Positions 10,456 to 21,238 are shown, numbered from the stretch's first letter. The stretch: 64,000 nt of DNA from Nitzschia sp. DOCU1 (GCA_951394045.1 OX595988.1:2557352-2621351); one strand, 5' to 3'. A program made the numbers and translations. Notes: generated from the sequence alone by a model not told the origin.

Positions 10456-11436
10456 CTAGAACCACTCCTCTCCTTCCTTGATTCGCCTGTTGATTGCAAG
10501 ATAATTCTGGTAGGTCTTGATGATACGAAGCTCGTCGTCCAAATATAGTACTTCGAATTGTCCAAAGGGAGGATTCAATGGACCCTTCAAGTCCACTGGA
10601 TTGGCTGATAGTAGACCGGCAAGCAATCCATCCTTTTGTATCCGACTCGTCAAGTCGGCGGCGGAGTCGCCACTCGACCCTGACTCCAATTCTAAGCCTG
10701 CCACTTTTAGATTAACAATTTTGGGTTTCTCGGGGCTGGCTGAGGCCGAAGTGACTACTTTCTGGAGCACGCGCGTCTCGTCGCCACCTGACAAGGGAAG
10801 ATTTCTTGCCCACTCTGGTCGTTTCCATTCAATGACATTTTTGATATAGGGAGGGCTGCATTCTTGTCCAATGCGGCCCAACTGCGACGTACTAAGCGGA
10901 TTTCTGCTAGTATCAAGACCGGTAATGTCGGGCGCATCAGTGTACACCAGAGTCCACTTCCCCGCCAAAGTGTTGCTATTCTCACTGTTCGACTTCTTCG
11001 ATACGCCGTCAGAGTAATATGGTGACGCTGGTTCCGCCGTGGGATTCAGGGGTGCCAACTGGAAAACCAAATCCTTCATTTGATCCCGCTCTACTCGTGT
11101 GGCTTGAAAGCCTCTATTGAGCTTTTCTGCGAGGTTTAAGAGCTCCGTTTTGAGAATGACGGCTTGAGGATTTTCTGCTTTCTTTGTAGAGCTCGAAGTT
11201 TCAGTCGCTACAGTTGTTGTCGCTTGATCGCCATCTGTTTCAGCAACCTGGGAAGCCACTCCGTTGACTCCATCAGCATGGTCTTCACTTGTAGAATATA
11301 TTCGAGGGCTTCTTGAAATGATTGGTAGTGCGTTTTGTGTAGGTGAAATTCGTTGCGGCGCCGGCACAAATGCCGCAGCGGGATTTTGTGCCAGAATAAT
11401 CGGCAAAAGAAGAATCGATGACTTGGATAGTATCAT
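10456..11436 (-). CDS. Plastid lipid-associated protein (fibrillin/PAP), plastid-targeted
   Basis: A 326-residue protein with no intron. The N-terminus is a signal peptide ending in NPAAAF, with Phe after Ala at the predicted cleavage site. This is the ASAFAP-type signature that directs proteins into the four-membrane plastid of diatoms; a Ser/Thr-rich transit region follows. The PAP/fibrillin domain (PF04755) is recognisable from LKTELLNLAEKLNRGF (about residue 96), the central LAGKWTLVYTDAPDI, and the C-terminal FGQFEVLYLDDELRIIK. Fibrillins are lipocalin-like proteins of plastoglobules, thylakoids and stroma involved in lipid and quinone storage and stress responses. It converges on eIF5B, with 72 bp between stop codons. 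Confidence 0.9.
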   Translation of the reverse strand: MILSKSSILLLPIILAQNPAAAFVPAPQRISPTQNALPIISRSPRIYSTSEDHADGVNGVASQVAETDGDQATTTVATETSSSTKKAENPQAVILKTELLNLAEKLNRGFQATRVERDQMKDLVFQLAPLNPTAEPASPYYSDGVSKKSNSENSNTLAGKWTLVYTDAPDITGLDTSRNPLSTSQLGRIGQECSPPYIKNVIEWKRPEWARNLPLSGGDETRVLQKVVTSASASPEKPKIVNLKVAGLELESGSSGDSAADLTSRIQKDGLLAGLLSANPVDLKGPLNPPFGQFEVLYLDDELRIIKTYQNYLAINRRIKEGEEWF

Positions 11437-11919
11437 TGTGTAGCGTTATCGAGGCAGTTTTCGTGTAAATTATAATCCAACTTTGCATTGGTGATTACAT
11501 CCAACGCTGCAACAAGTTGTTGAGAGGGCTGCAAAGGACAATCGAAAGACGACGAAATGCGGCACTTCCGATGAATGAGTCATTGTTGAGGTGTTTTTTG
11601 GAACAGACGATTTTCGCAGAATCTTTTTCAGTCGTGTTGGTATTTGAGTCCGTGACTCAGTCGTTTGTGACGTCATATGGTCAAAATTCGTGCCACGTGT
11701 AGGCGATGACGGGGGTGGATGCAAAAAACCCTTCCGCATGGCCACACGACGACCACGACGATGTTGGCACTCTCTGAAAGGCGAGAGGCGTTGAAACCCA
11801 CACATCTTCAACACTTGACAGACGCAACTTTCCTTTGAGAATCTCTCAAATTGAAACGCTTGTCGACGACTCACTCACATTGCTTGACAATTTTTGTAAC
11901 GCTCGTATAATCGAACACC
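11437..11919. promoter_or_regulatory. Divergent promoter with AP-1, CRE and E-box sites
   Basis: The head-to-head spacer between the fibrillin gene and the Met-rich protein gene contains TGACTCA at 11653-11659, a perfect TGACGTCA at 11668-11675 and CACGTG at 11694-11699. The same CRE/E-box pair occurs in the spacer at 6604-7171. No gene is supported here. Confidence 0.45.
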
Positions 11920-12782
11920 ATGTTTCTTCGAATCTTTAATGTCATCGGATTGGCGATGCTCTTCGTCACGGTAAGTGCCCAACATGTGCTGTCCTTGAAA
12001 TGACCTCGTAATCAAAGTGGTGGCTCAGTAAAGTGTTTCTTCTGCTGTGATTGGAAAAACAGCCCACTGTTGCTCAGTTCGGACTTGGAAAGAAAAAGGG
12101 TGGCAGTTTCCAGGAGCTCAATGAGCAAGCCAAAAAGATGCAAGGAGAGCTTGGCGACATGCAGGGTGATATTTCCAAGTTGATGGGTGATATTGACCCC
12201 AGCATGTTGGAGAATTTGGCCGGACTTGGAGACCAACTAGAAGAAGTACTGAAAATTATGGCAGAAATGTCTCCAGAAGAGTTGGAGGAACAGATGCAAA
12301 ATGCCATGAAGATGTTATCGGGCGGTGATATGATCGAGACCATGTTGCAGAACAAAGACGAAATATTAAAGACGCTGGAGGAGACGGGACAGGTTAGTGC
12401 GGAGGAGCTGGCCAAGTTCAAGACAGATCCCGAATACTTCGAACAGAAAATGAAGGACTCTTTCGAGCAGATGAATCAACTCTTCAGTGATCCGGAAGTC
12501 CTCAAAATGGCGACTGAGTCAATGGCAGGGCTATCCGACCTGTACAAGAATCCAGGAAAAATGGGCGACATGATGAATGAATTGCTCAAAGACTTTGACG
12601 ACGATGACAAAATTGAGGAAGTGAGACAAATGTTTTTGAATTCACCTGAGCTTGGTTCCTTGGGCGAACTTTTCGAAAATGAAGACATGCAAGATATTAT
12701 AAAAGATCCCAAAAAGTGGCGGGAAACCGTGAAGGAAGGCCGAGGGCTTTTGGAAGCGCAGGCGGGTATGGGTGAACTGTAA
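11920..12782 (+). CDS. Signal-peptide protein, Met-rich acidic helical, function unknown
   Basis: Two exons: 11920-11970 and 12063-12782 (intron 92 nt, GTAAGT...AACAG), giving 256 residues. The short first exon supplies a signal peptide (MFLRIFNVIGLAMLFV) running into TPTVAQ-F. The Phe after the likely cleavage site also fits a diatom plastid signal, so either secretion or plastid import is possible. The remainder is almost wholly predicted alpha-helix, rich in Met, Glu, Asp, Lys and Gln, with segments such as FSDPEVLKMATESMAGL that resemble the DPE[VIL]-containing STI1/Tic40 type of Met-rich repeat. That resemblance is weak and the function is unknown. Without exon 1 the targeting signal would be missed. 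Confidence 0.8.
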
Positions 12783-12969
12783 GATGAACATGCTCAAAGG
12801 TTAGATGGTGTTAGGCAAGCGTGAGCAACGTCTTTTTTCTAAATCTATGGTCGATTGTGTGAACAACGGCCACAGCGAGACACAAACGGTTCCAGCGATG
12901 CAGTGATTAGTAAATGTGATTCTCTATAATTACATATTTCCTGTGCTTTTGTTGCCATTTAGTGTTTGG

Positions 12970-14998
12970 CTAATGTCTGTATTTGCTCGCAACGTCAGGG
13001 ATCGGACTCCATCCTTCCATGCGCTTTTTCCATTGTACGCTGATCAGAAAGATAATCACTATCCCAGCTAAACCGAAAAGCAGTCCGTTTGGAATGAAAG
13101 ACGGCGCTACGAACCCGACGTCCTTAATCGTCTGTGGCTCGTCCCAGATAATATCATCGAACCCCAAAGAGGATAGACAGTGTGGACCAGTCCAGCTTTT
13201 GGTGCATTCACAGACATTTCCGGCTGTGCAGCGCCCGCGCACTTCTCCTCCACAGGCATCTCTGCCTTCCCCTGTTGCTTTCGGATTGCAAACACCACGC
13301 CCCGTTGCAACGGGTTTCAAAGGACGTACCTGGGGCAAAAGTGAGGGCATGTTGAATCGGCAGGTGGCTTGTCGGCAAAGCAGTACTTACATCGTTTTCG
13401 GTCTTGTACAATTTTTCATGGGCCTCGATGTATCTCCGCGTCGGTCGTTCAGGCGTCGAACATCCAATCTTTTGTTCGTCATAGTCCGGGTTCTGCCAGA
13501 CACGGACGTAGTTGATCTTGTACTTTGGATTCTGTTCTGCCATCATTTGGCAGAAACCGTCCGAAAATCCACATCGCATATTGTAGTCATTGGAATTACA
13601 GTCAAACTTTTTGCACTTGCAGTTGTCTGGGCACTCGTGCGGGAATCCCCACTGGGACGAAATGGCTGTGTTTAGAAGAATGTAGCTCGGTTCGGTTGAA
13701 ATTTCAGAACCTTTTGCACCGCAATTTCATGAGAGATCATCATGTTTCTTCTCCAATGGCAACGCGACGATCTTACCTGTACCCGCATTACGAATACCCG
13801 TTCCATTCATTGCCACGACAAGCTCACCATCCACGAACCAGTGTAGATATCCATCCTTCTCTTTGGTCGGCACATCCCACTCTAGTCGGTATTTGTGGGA
13901 AGAATTGAAGAAACTTGCGTCAAGCTGACGATTAAAACTAATGGCGTCGCTCCAGTAGTCCGACTTCTCTGGGTGTGGATCTCCTTGGAAATGGTTATAA
14001 CTTCCATAAAAGCCAATGTTCAGTGAAGTGTTCTTCCCACCTTTCAAACCATCGTACCACTGTCCAGGGCCGGGCCAGTATCCAGGACCGGGGCGCATGC
14101 TCGCCCTTCCTGGAGCTACTTGGAAAGACGCACTCATGAATGGTTGTCCAACCGACGTACGAAGGAAGACACCATGGTTGGCCTTCAAATTTCCCGGTTG
14201 GACTTCAAAGATATCGATTTCGGGAGAACCACGGCCGACGCCTGGTTCCAGCCCATAGTGGGCCACCTGGTCGCAGGCTGTAATGGCCTGGGAGTCGAAG
14301 CTGCGTTCCGTGCAAACTGCTGAACTCCATGGCCAGATATGTTCCGAAGATCCGACATAAGTGTGACGTGCCAGGTTTCCCAAAAGCCAAAAGGCGGGCC
14401 AGAGTCCTCCCACGTCACTCTTTCCAGGGAGTTCCACTTCCGCCTCGATTATACCTCCAGTGAAGCAGAATTTGTTCCATGTCTGCAACATGGCCGAGCG
14501 GAAGTGTTTGGTGACCCTGGTCTTCTTACCCTTGATATCGTCGAATCCAATAATATCTGTATCAGCAGCCTCAGTGGTGATAACCAGCCTTCCTCTGTTG
14601 TCAGTAACCGCATTTGACGCGGCGTAATAGTGCTGGGCGTCATTCGTGTAATCGTTCTTTTCCAGTGCGGTCCAACGCGGATCCGTTCCATCCTCAAACG
14701 TACGCCCGGGAATGTTGAACTCATCGCTAAAGACAAGATGAAATGTGTTAGGCGTCGCTGTTGGGTATGGCGTCGGGGATTCCGTCGGACTAGCGGTGGG
14801 GGGCAGAGTTTTGGGGGGCTTGGTATTGTTTTTCTTTTCTGGCACATCTTTTGGAATTGGTCCAGGAATAACGGTGAATGGTTGCGTCGTCCTAAATTGT
14901 TCGGGAGTGTCGGGATCAATCCAACCACCGCCAACCGAGCGTAGCATCATCGATGCTAGGAGCAACTGCATGCCGGAGAATTTGAGTGAAAGGATCAT
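12970..14998 (-). CDS. SKN1/KRE6-type beta-glucan enzyme (GH16), membrane-anchored
   Basis: Three exons on the minus strand: 14998-13777, 13710-13391 and 13329-12970, giving 633 residues (introns of 66 and 61 nt). In order: signal peptide (about 1-25), a Pro/Thr/Ser-rich linker with repeated PT (about 50-85), a GH16 domain of the SKN1/KRE6 family (PF03935) with the catalytic EIDIFE, then EPSYILLNTAISSQWGFP and YKINYVRVWQ. A Cys-rich EGF-like segment with CTAGNVCECTKSWTGPHC, a C-terminal transmembrane helix (FGLAGIVIIFLISV) and a short cytoplasmic tail follow. In yeast this family is needed for beta-1,6-glucan; diatom homologues have been proposed as transglycosylases for the beta-1,6 branches of chrysolaminarin. 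The EGF-like module plus C-terminal anchor differs from the N-terminal anchor of yeast Kre6. Confidence 0.92.
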
Positions 14999-15551
14999 CG
15001 TGCTTGTCTCGAGATAGACTTCTCTTCGCTTCCACTTTCTTTACGCCTCGCTGTAGTGAAGCGTCTATGAAAAGGTTTCGGTGGCCACGCTTCTCAAGTC
15101 GTTTGCCGATGAGACAAGCGATAGTTACTTGCCAGGGAAACCGGAGAATGAACGAATTGTTCAAACCCAACAACCGCAAAAGGACGACGAGCCAAAAACG
15201 TCGAAAGGATGCAGATGGTGGGACAAAATAAGGCAACTTGCGTTTAGGATCGCAGCGACACGAAAGATTTGTTCCTTGACCGCGAACCGCTCACGTACGT
15301 ACGTACGCATGCGCGCATGGAGCACTGACGTTGACACTCGCAATCCGAGTCACATTAGTCGTTGTTTTAGCATGCCCGCCATTTTTTGAAAACGTGTCGT
15401 GTCCTCGTGTCAGCGCGCACGCACGCGACCACATCAGCCCATCATCGATCGCCACCCAAATATATCGAAAGATTCTGTCCCTCCGCGATTGATGCCGACC
15501 ATTCTCTCATTTCGAAGTTGTAATCCTATTCTCGATATTGCCATTTTCATC
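14999..15551. other. Divergent spacer between GH16 and methyltransferase genes
   Basis: No gene is supported. A self-complementary alternating tract of repeated acgt runs into catgcgcgcatg around 15293-15318 and could adopt unusual helix structure or bind factors recognising ACGT cores. Confidence 0.35.
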
Positions 15552-16628
15552 ATGTCATCACTATCACATAGATCGTTGAGTCTTTTAGCATTGACATGGA
15601 TCTTGCAAGAAGCTTCTTCCAAACACGGTTGGCTCGTACCCTCCAAGCCGGCATGTTTGGCGACTCCACGACGAGGCCGACGAAAGCCCCCTTCCAAAAA
15701 TGGTTTTGGTGGTAGTACCGTCGAAAACGCTGTTCCAACGACGACTCCCAACGTGAAGGAAGAAGAAACACCCAAGCATAAGCGGATCTATTCCATGCCC
15801 GGCTTGTATGACTTAGCGTTTGGGTATCGAAATTACGAGGAAGAAGTGGATTTTTTAATCAGTCAGCACAAACGCCTCCATGATGGAAAGCCACCGACAA
15901 GAGCGCTGGAGCTTGCAGCTGGTCCAGCACGACATATCATCACGGCACTTCAGTCGGGTGATATACAATCCGGGATTGCTCTGGACAATTCAGCAGAGAT
16001 GGTGGAATATGGAATTGAGACGGCACAAATGGAATTGGATGTAGATTTATTCAAAAAGTCGTTCAAGTATCTCAAAGACGACATGACAGAGTTTGTCCTA
16101 CGCGATGATGACTTGCCAGTGGATAGTGCTTGGATTTTGCTGGGCTCGTTGCAACATTTGACAGAGAACGAACAAGTCATATCTTGTTTCGAATCTGTCC
16201 ACAAGGCCATGACAGTCGGCGGGACGCTAATTCTGGAGTTGCCGCATCCTAGAGAGACCTTTTCTCTCGTAGAATGCACTCGAAATGGTTGGGAAGTTCC
16301 GCTGGAAGATGAAAATGGCCAAGAAAATGGGGAGCTTGAAATTGTTTGGGGCGACGACAATGATGAGTTTGATCCCATTCGACAGGTTCGACAATTTACA
16401 GTATCCATGACGCTCAAGGGTGTCGATGACGGACCAAATAATCCATCGGATCTTCAGAGTGTGCGTGAAATTGTTCCGATTCGTCATTTTACAGCGCAAG
16501 AAATCCATGCGTTCGCTCGAATAGCCGGCTTTCGAGTCGAGTCCATGCATGGCGCTCTCTGCCAAGGTGTTGATGTGAATGACGAATTGGAGGCATTTCG
16601 GCTTGTCTGTGTACTACAAAAGGTGTAG
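15552..16628 (+). CDS. Class I SAM-dependent methyltransferase, probably organelle- or ER-targeted
   Basis: The reading frame is open further upstream, with another ATG at 15492. The ATG at 15552 is preferred because it starts directly at a signal-like sequence (MSSLSHRSLSLLALTWIL), giving 358 residues. The methyltransferase domain begins with YDLAFGYRNYEEEVDFL, followed by motif I RALELAAGPARHI, an acidic LDNS motif II, WILLGSLQHL around motif IV, and GGTLILELPHP (motif VI). The YDLAFGY start is seen in sugar and small-molecule N/O-methyltransferases, but the substrate cannot be assigned. An acidic insertion (EDENGQENGELEIVWGDD) lies in the C-terminal half. Confidence 0.83.
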   Translation: MSSLSHRSLSLLALTWILQEASSKHGWLVPSKPACLATPRRGRRKPPSKNGFGGSTVENAVPTTTPNVKEEETPKHKRIYSMPGLYDLAFGYRNYEEEVDFLISQHKRLHDGKPPTRALELAAGPARHIITALQSGDIQSGIALDNSAEMVEYGIETAQMELDVDLFKKSFKYLKDDMTEFVLRDDDLPVDSAWILLGSLQHLTENEQVISCFESVHKAMTVGGTLILELPHPRETFSLVECTRNGWEVPLEDENGQENGELEIVWGDDNDEFDPIRQVRQFTVSMTLKGVDDGPNNPSDLQSVREIVPIRHFTAQEIHAFARIAGFRVESMHGALCQGVDVNDELEAFRLVCVLQKV

Positions 16629-17141
16629 CTTGGCTTTGGTATTAAGAGTAGTTGTTAAATTTAGGTAATTGGAATGTACTGCAAAAACTGCTTGGCGTCC
16701 CATGTTTCTTACTGTCGCGGTGAGTTGGCGACGTGGTGGTAAAATGAATCGTCCACGTTTCTTTGTTGCTCAACTAGCTTTCTCTCTAATAGATAGCAGC
16801 TATCTGTACTGTTGGTTCTTTTCATGAGACTGCGCAACAAGTAGTAAGTATGATAAGAATCAAAGTATTGCAGTACAAACGTCGACGAGTACCGCTTCCG
16901 GTAGTCGCATTTGGAAGTTGGGATCCCATTAGTCGGATTTCGAAGTTCTCAACGGCCGCATTCTTTTCTGCGTGACGCGATCGAGCGACGACGGCGACGA
17001 TGCACGACACACCATGGCGGCGACCGTCGAACGAAGAAAGAACTGGATTTTTGTCGTGGGTGTCTGATAGGAAACCATCCTACTTTTGCGGGTGGATAGC
17101 TTCATCTCCTTGCTATTGATTGATTCTAATACTAATAACTC
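16629..17141. other. Intergenic spacer
   Basis: About 510 bp holding the 3' end region of the methyltransferase gene and the promoter and leader of ATG3. No repeat, RNA gene or coding frame was recognised. Confidence 0.4.
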
Positions 17142-18119
17142 ATGTCTGTACTGGGAAGTCTCCGCGCCGCCCGAGAGTGGGCGTACCCGACATTGACCAA
17201 GAGCGCCTTTCTCGAAAAAGGAGTCTTGACACCCGAAGAGTTTGTCCAAGCCGGCGATGAGCTGGTGTACAAGTGTCCCACCTGGGCCTGGGAGGGCGGA
17301 GAAGCATCCAAGCGCAAATCCTATTTACCTCCAAACAAACAATATTTGATTACTCGCAATGTGCCCTGCCAGAACCGAGTGTCCAGTATGGAAACCGCAT
17401 TGTCCATGCAGGCCGAAGCGGGAGGGGAAGAGGGAGACGAAGAATGGCTTGTCTCGAGTATTATAAAGGCGTCAGACAATCCTGAGGATGAATTTGATAT
17501 TCTTGATAGTGAAGGAGAAGTGATTGAGGCTGCCTCCAAGCCTGCGGCGAAAGAGGGTGATGCCATGGACGAACAGGGCGGTGGCGGCGGTGACGATGAA
17601 TATGCCGACATGGCAGATTTTGAAGATGACAATGTCTTGGCGGACGATGCTGCGGCTGTTTCTTCTGCTGCTTCGCCGGATGGAAACAATGACAATCTGA
17701 TCAAAGTCCGAACTTATGATCTTTCTATCACATACGACAAATACTATCAGACTCCGCGAGTTTGGATGATTGGACGAACTGCCACGGATCAGCCATTGAC
17801 CGCCAGTGAGATGATGGAAGATGTGATTAGTGACTACGCTAACAAAACTGTCACTATGGAGAATCATCCTCATGTCAGCGGTCATCATGCTAGCATTCAT
17901 CCATGCCAGCATGGTAAGGTGATGAAGGCGATTGTCAAGAATCTCATCAAGGCGAGTGAGAAAAAGGTGGCAGAGGGCGGGGTGAATGCCGAGTCAGTTG
18001 TTGCGACGGGGCCTTCTGTGGAAATGTATTTGTTCATTTTTCTCAAGTTTGTGTCGAGTATGATCCCGACTATCAATTATGATTTTACAATGGACGTTAC
18101 TGCCGACACCAGCAAGTAA
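17142..18119 (+). CDS. ATG3: Autophagy E2-like conjugating enzyme ATG3
   Basis: A single-exon, 325-residue protein close in length to human ATG3 (314). The N-terminus is Atg3-like (LTKSAFLEKGVLTPEEFVQA, CPTWAWEGG). A flexible acidic, Gly-rich loop at about 130-180 replaces the variable region. The core has YDLSITYDKYYQTPRVWMIG, the catalytic HPCQHGKVMK with Cys255, and the C-terminal LFIFLKFVSSMIPTINYDFT. ATG3 receives ATG8 from ATG7 on this Cys and transfers it to phosphatidylethanolamine on the phagophore. All key elements are intact. Confidence 0.96.
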   Translation: MSVLGSLRAAREWAYPTLTKSAFLEKGVLTPEEFVQAGDELVYKCPTWAWEGGEASKRKSYLPPNKQYLITRNVPCQNRVSSMETALSMQAEAGGEEGDEEWLVSSIIKASDNPEDEFDILDSEGEVIEAASKPAAKEGDAMDEQGGGGGDDEYADMADFEDDNVLADDAAAVSSAASPDGNNDNLIKVRTYDLSITYDKYYQTPRVWMIGRTATDQPLTASEMMEDVISDYANKTVTMENHPHVSGHHASIHPCQHGKVMKAIVKNLIKASEKKVAEGGVNAESVVATGPSVEMYLFIFLKFVSSMIPTINYDFTMDVTADTSK

Positions 18120-19219
18120 ATTGCACGAGACATTTGAAGGAGTCGCAGACAGAAAGAAATATTGTCGATCATCTCTGCTAATACATAGCGTCGTGCCAAT
18201 AGAAGTCGCATTTTCGTCCTACTTTTGAGGAATGTATGCACTAGAAAGCGACACGTAGCGAAGGAGCATCTCGTAGTGTCTATTACAGAACAACATGTCG
18301 TCATGGTCGTCTAACACTACCAGGAGTATATAATAGTTGCGAGTATGTAGTAGTTGTTATTCGCCTTCGTCCACCGAGTGCTGCTTGATAGAAGAAGGAT
18401 CCATCGTTTTTTTTGGCGTGAACGTTGCCGTTCTGGCCGTTTTCGGACGCTCAGGAAGCTAGCCCCTATTTTAAGCATCCACTCCTCGCTCGCTGCTTTT
18501 GCCTATTACTACATCTCACTCTAGAGAGAGCTTATCAACGTCAATTAGATTCCAGGTCTGTCTACTATTAGTATCAGGGGTAGTAGTAGCATCAGATTAT
18601 TCAACCCGGACTGTGTGTACCCTGTCAACGTACCTCTTGTAGTCACAATAGTACATAAGAGGACTGATGGCGAATGGTGTCACACGTATACCTACGTACA
18701 TTTTCCACGGGAAGGCGTATTCTTCCGGAAGTCGATGTTACAGGCTCTTATGCCCACCCAAGGTATTCATCCGTCTAAATATGCTGACGCGGCACAAATT
18801 CATGTGTCATGAATGATGGTTGGAGGACAGTATGATACGCTGCATCGGCCACTCCTTTGGCGGGAAAAATCTAAAATCGAGTCTTTTGAAAGTGCAGTTT
18901 TCGGCCGGAGAAGAGATTATGATACGCTGGATTCCCACTCCGACCATCGACTGTGACCTGCATTCCCACTCGTGTACTTGCATTCTACACAATTTTTCGT
19001 GAAAGAGCGGGAGATTCGTGTGAGATTCAGTGATCCTTCGCCTTCCCAAGCCAGTAGTTTTTGATCTGTTTCATGCCAACTGCTGTCTTCGCATCAGGCA
19101 TCACAGGTGGCAATCGTACCGTATCCTCCGCAAAAATCTTCACTCACCTCATAAATCTTCGCTCACCTCATAAAAAGACAGCGAGCAGCGTTGATCGGTA
19201 GGTTAAATTTGTTGCGACA
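18120..19219. promoter_or_regulatory. Intergenic region and PiT promoter with short direct repeats
   Basis: About 1.1 kb without a supported gene. A 20-bp unit (aaatcttc[a/g]ctcacctcata) occurs twice in near-tandem at 19134-19172, about 50 bp before the PiT start codon. A 12-bp sequence, tatgatacgctg, occurs at about 18831 and again at about 18919. Either could be a regulatory repeat of the transporter gene. Confidence 0.4.
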
Positions 19220-20818
19220 ATGGCAGAACTTGACGAGTACCTTTACATCGCCGTCTTGGCCGTGTTCTTTGGTTTCTTTTACGCCTTTGGCATTGGCGCC
19301 AATGATGTGGCCAATTCCTTTGGTTCTTCTGTCTCCTCCGGGGCCCTTTCGCTCGGATGGGCCATTATTCTTGGATCGATCATGGAGTTCGTTGGTGCTG
19401 TCTTTCTAGGCAAAGCGGTCACCGACACTATCCGAAACAAGATCCTGGATGCTGACTACTACACTGACCAGCCCGACATTCTCATGCTCGGAAACCTTTG
19501 TGCTCTCATGGTGGGCGGTACTTGGTTATTGACTGCTACCCACCTGGAGCTCCCAGTCTCGACCACCCACACAATCATTGGGGCTCTGATCGGATTCTCC
19601 CTCGCGGCCGAAGGCTTTGAGTCAATTATGTGGTGGCCAGATACCTGCTTTATCTTCATCGCCTGGGTTGTGTGCCCTATCTATTCCGGTATCATCGGTT
19701 GGATTTTCTTCAAGACCCTCAAGGTCTTTGTCCTGGACAGCCCACACGTCCAGACCCGAGCCATGAACACCTACCCCATCGTCGTTTTCTGCGCGATCAC
19801 TATCAACCTCTTCTTCATCCTGCAAAAAGGAGTTAAACTCGAAGCTGAAGACGCTGGCATGCGCATTGTTCTCCCCGTTTCTCTTGGAAGTGGTGCGTTC
19901 TGTGCCATCGTTACGCACTTTTTCCTTGGTCCCATAATCAAGAAGAGAGTTGAGCGCGAGATTGAGGAAGAACAGACCAAAGCAGAATTGGCCAGCAAGG
20001 AAGCCGAAATGGCGGCGGAAGCCCCCGAGGGCAGCGAAGAAGTGGACGCCGCCAAGGCAAAGGAAACCACGACCGGGGAAGAAGAAGAAGTGGAAGACGC
20101 CTCCAAGGACAAGGAACCAAGTAACAAGCCTGAAGCTGCTGGCGACAAGCCTGAAACTGCTCCGGAATCGGAAGGTGCTACTAAAGGCAACTCTCTCTGG
20201 GACCGGTTTGCTGAAAACACCTTTAGACAGGACTTGAAGACAATCTCCCTTCATGAGAATGCGAGGGCCGCTGAACTCTGGGAGGCTGGTGAGGTCTTCG
20301 ATCTGAAGACCGAACGTCTCTTTTCTTACCTCCAGGTATTCACAGCATGCCTTGCGTCCTTCGCCCACGGAGCGAACGACGTCGCCAACGCCATTGCTCC
20401 TATTAGCGCCGTCCTTCAGATCTACAAGACTGGAACTTTCGACTCAAAGGCCGAGGTTTATAAGTGGGTCCTTGCGCTTGGAGGAGTCGGCATTGCTCTT
20501 GGCTTTACCCTTTTTGGATACAAGATCATCAAGGCTGTGGGATTCAAGCTCACCGTCATTACGCCCTCTCGTGGATTCTGCATTGAACTGGCGGCGGCGC
20601 TTGCTGTGTCGCTTGCCTCGTTTATTCAAATTCCTGTTTCGACCACTCAGTGCTTGGTCGGAGCGACTGCTGGCGTGGGTCTTGCCGGCGGTGGTTCCGA
20701 TAATATTTCATGGAGGTGGCTCTTGCGTGTCCTTTTTGGATGGGTTTCAATTTTTTTCCTCGCAACAATTGTCAATGCTGGATTTTTCGCCTTTGTTGCT
20801 TACTCGCCAAGTATGTAA
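19220..20818 (+). CDS. PiT-family inorganic phosphate transporter (PHO4/SLC20 type)
   Basis: A single-exon, 532-residue multispanning membrane protein. Both halves carry the PiT signature: GIGANDVANSFGSSVSSGAL near residue 24 and AHGANDVANAIAPISAVL near residue 382. Each is followed by the conserved VSTTH/VSTTQ element (LPVSTTHTIIGALIGFSL; IPVSTTQCLVGATAGVG). The halves are separated by a long hydrophilic, Glu/Lys/Ala-rich loop (about residues 245-330), typical of eukaryotic Na+- or H+-coupled PiT proteins. The expected role is phosphate uptake at the plasma membrane or an internal membrane. No targeting peptide is visible before the first helix. Confidence 0.95.
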   Translation: MAELDEYLYIAVLAVFFGFFYAFGIGANDVANSFGSSVSSGALSLGWAIILGSIMEFVGAVFLGKAVTDTIRNKILDADYYTDQPDILMLGNLCALMVGGTWLLTATHLELPVSTTHTIIGALIGFSLAAEGFESIMWWPDTCFIFIAWVVCPIYSGIIGWIFFKTLKVFVLDSPHVQTRAMNTYPIVVFCAITINLFFILQKGVKLEAEDAGMRIVLPVSLGSGAFCAIVTHFFLGPIIKKRVEREIEEEQTKAELASKEAEMAAEAPEGSEEVDAAKAKETTTGEEEEVEDASKDKEPSNKPEAAGDKPETAPESEGATKGNSLWDRFAENTFRQDLKTISLHENARAAELWEAGEVFDLKTERLFSYLQVFTACLASFAHGANDVANAIAPISAVLQIYKTGTFDSKAEVYKWVLALGGVGIALGFTLFGYKIIKAVGFKLTVITPSRGFCIELAAALAVSLASFIQIPVSTTQCLVGATAGVGLAGGGSDNISWRWLLRVLFGWVSIFFLATIVNAGFFAFVAYSPSM

Positions 20819-21089
20819 GAACAGCAATGGCTCGAGAAATCGGCATCGGAGGTTCCTGATCAACCCCCGATTGCTATCGTATGTGTTAAAATAAATCATT
20901 TGTAAATGAATAGCTCAAGTTAGATAGCTGTAACTGATATAAATGGGGATTCTACTGTTAGCGCAGAGATAATCGATAGACGACCTGCCTCATTCCCTCT
21001 CGTCGTCGTCGGAGGATCGCACCGAAGTTTTGGTGTTACGCATCGTTTCCCGTACGTGCAATATGCCCCACAGTATGTACGCGTCGTAC
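20819..21089. other. Left flank of the retrotransposon
   Basis: This is the 3' region of the phosphate transporter gene up to the LTR boundary. No gene is supported. Confidence 0.4.
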
Positions 21090-21238
21090 TGAACTACGCG
21101 TGAGAGACAATCAACTATCAAGTATTATGAGGGCTACGAGGCAGGAGGGCACCATGCCGGTGAACTAATGAGGGAGGACATGCGTCAGTGGAAGCATACG
21201 TCAGTGGAGGTGCGCCAGTGACAGGTGACGGCATCACA
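21090..21238 (-). repeat. 3' LTR of the gypsy element
   Basis: This 149-bp copy is identical to 25976-26124, begins with TG and ends with CA. Read on the element's strand it contains repeated TGACG cores (CACTGACGTATG, CACTGACGCATG). Confidence 0.95.
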
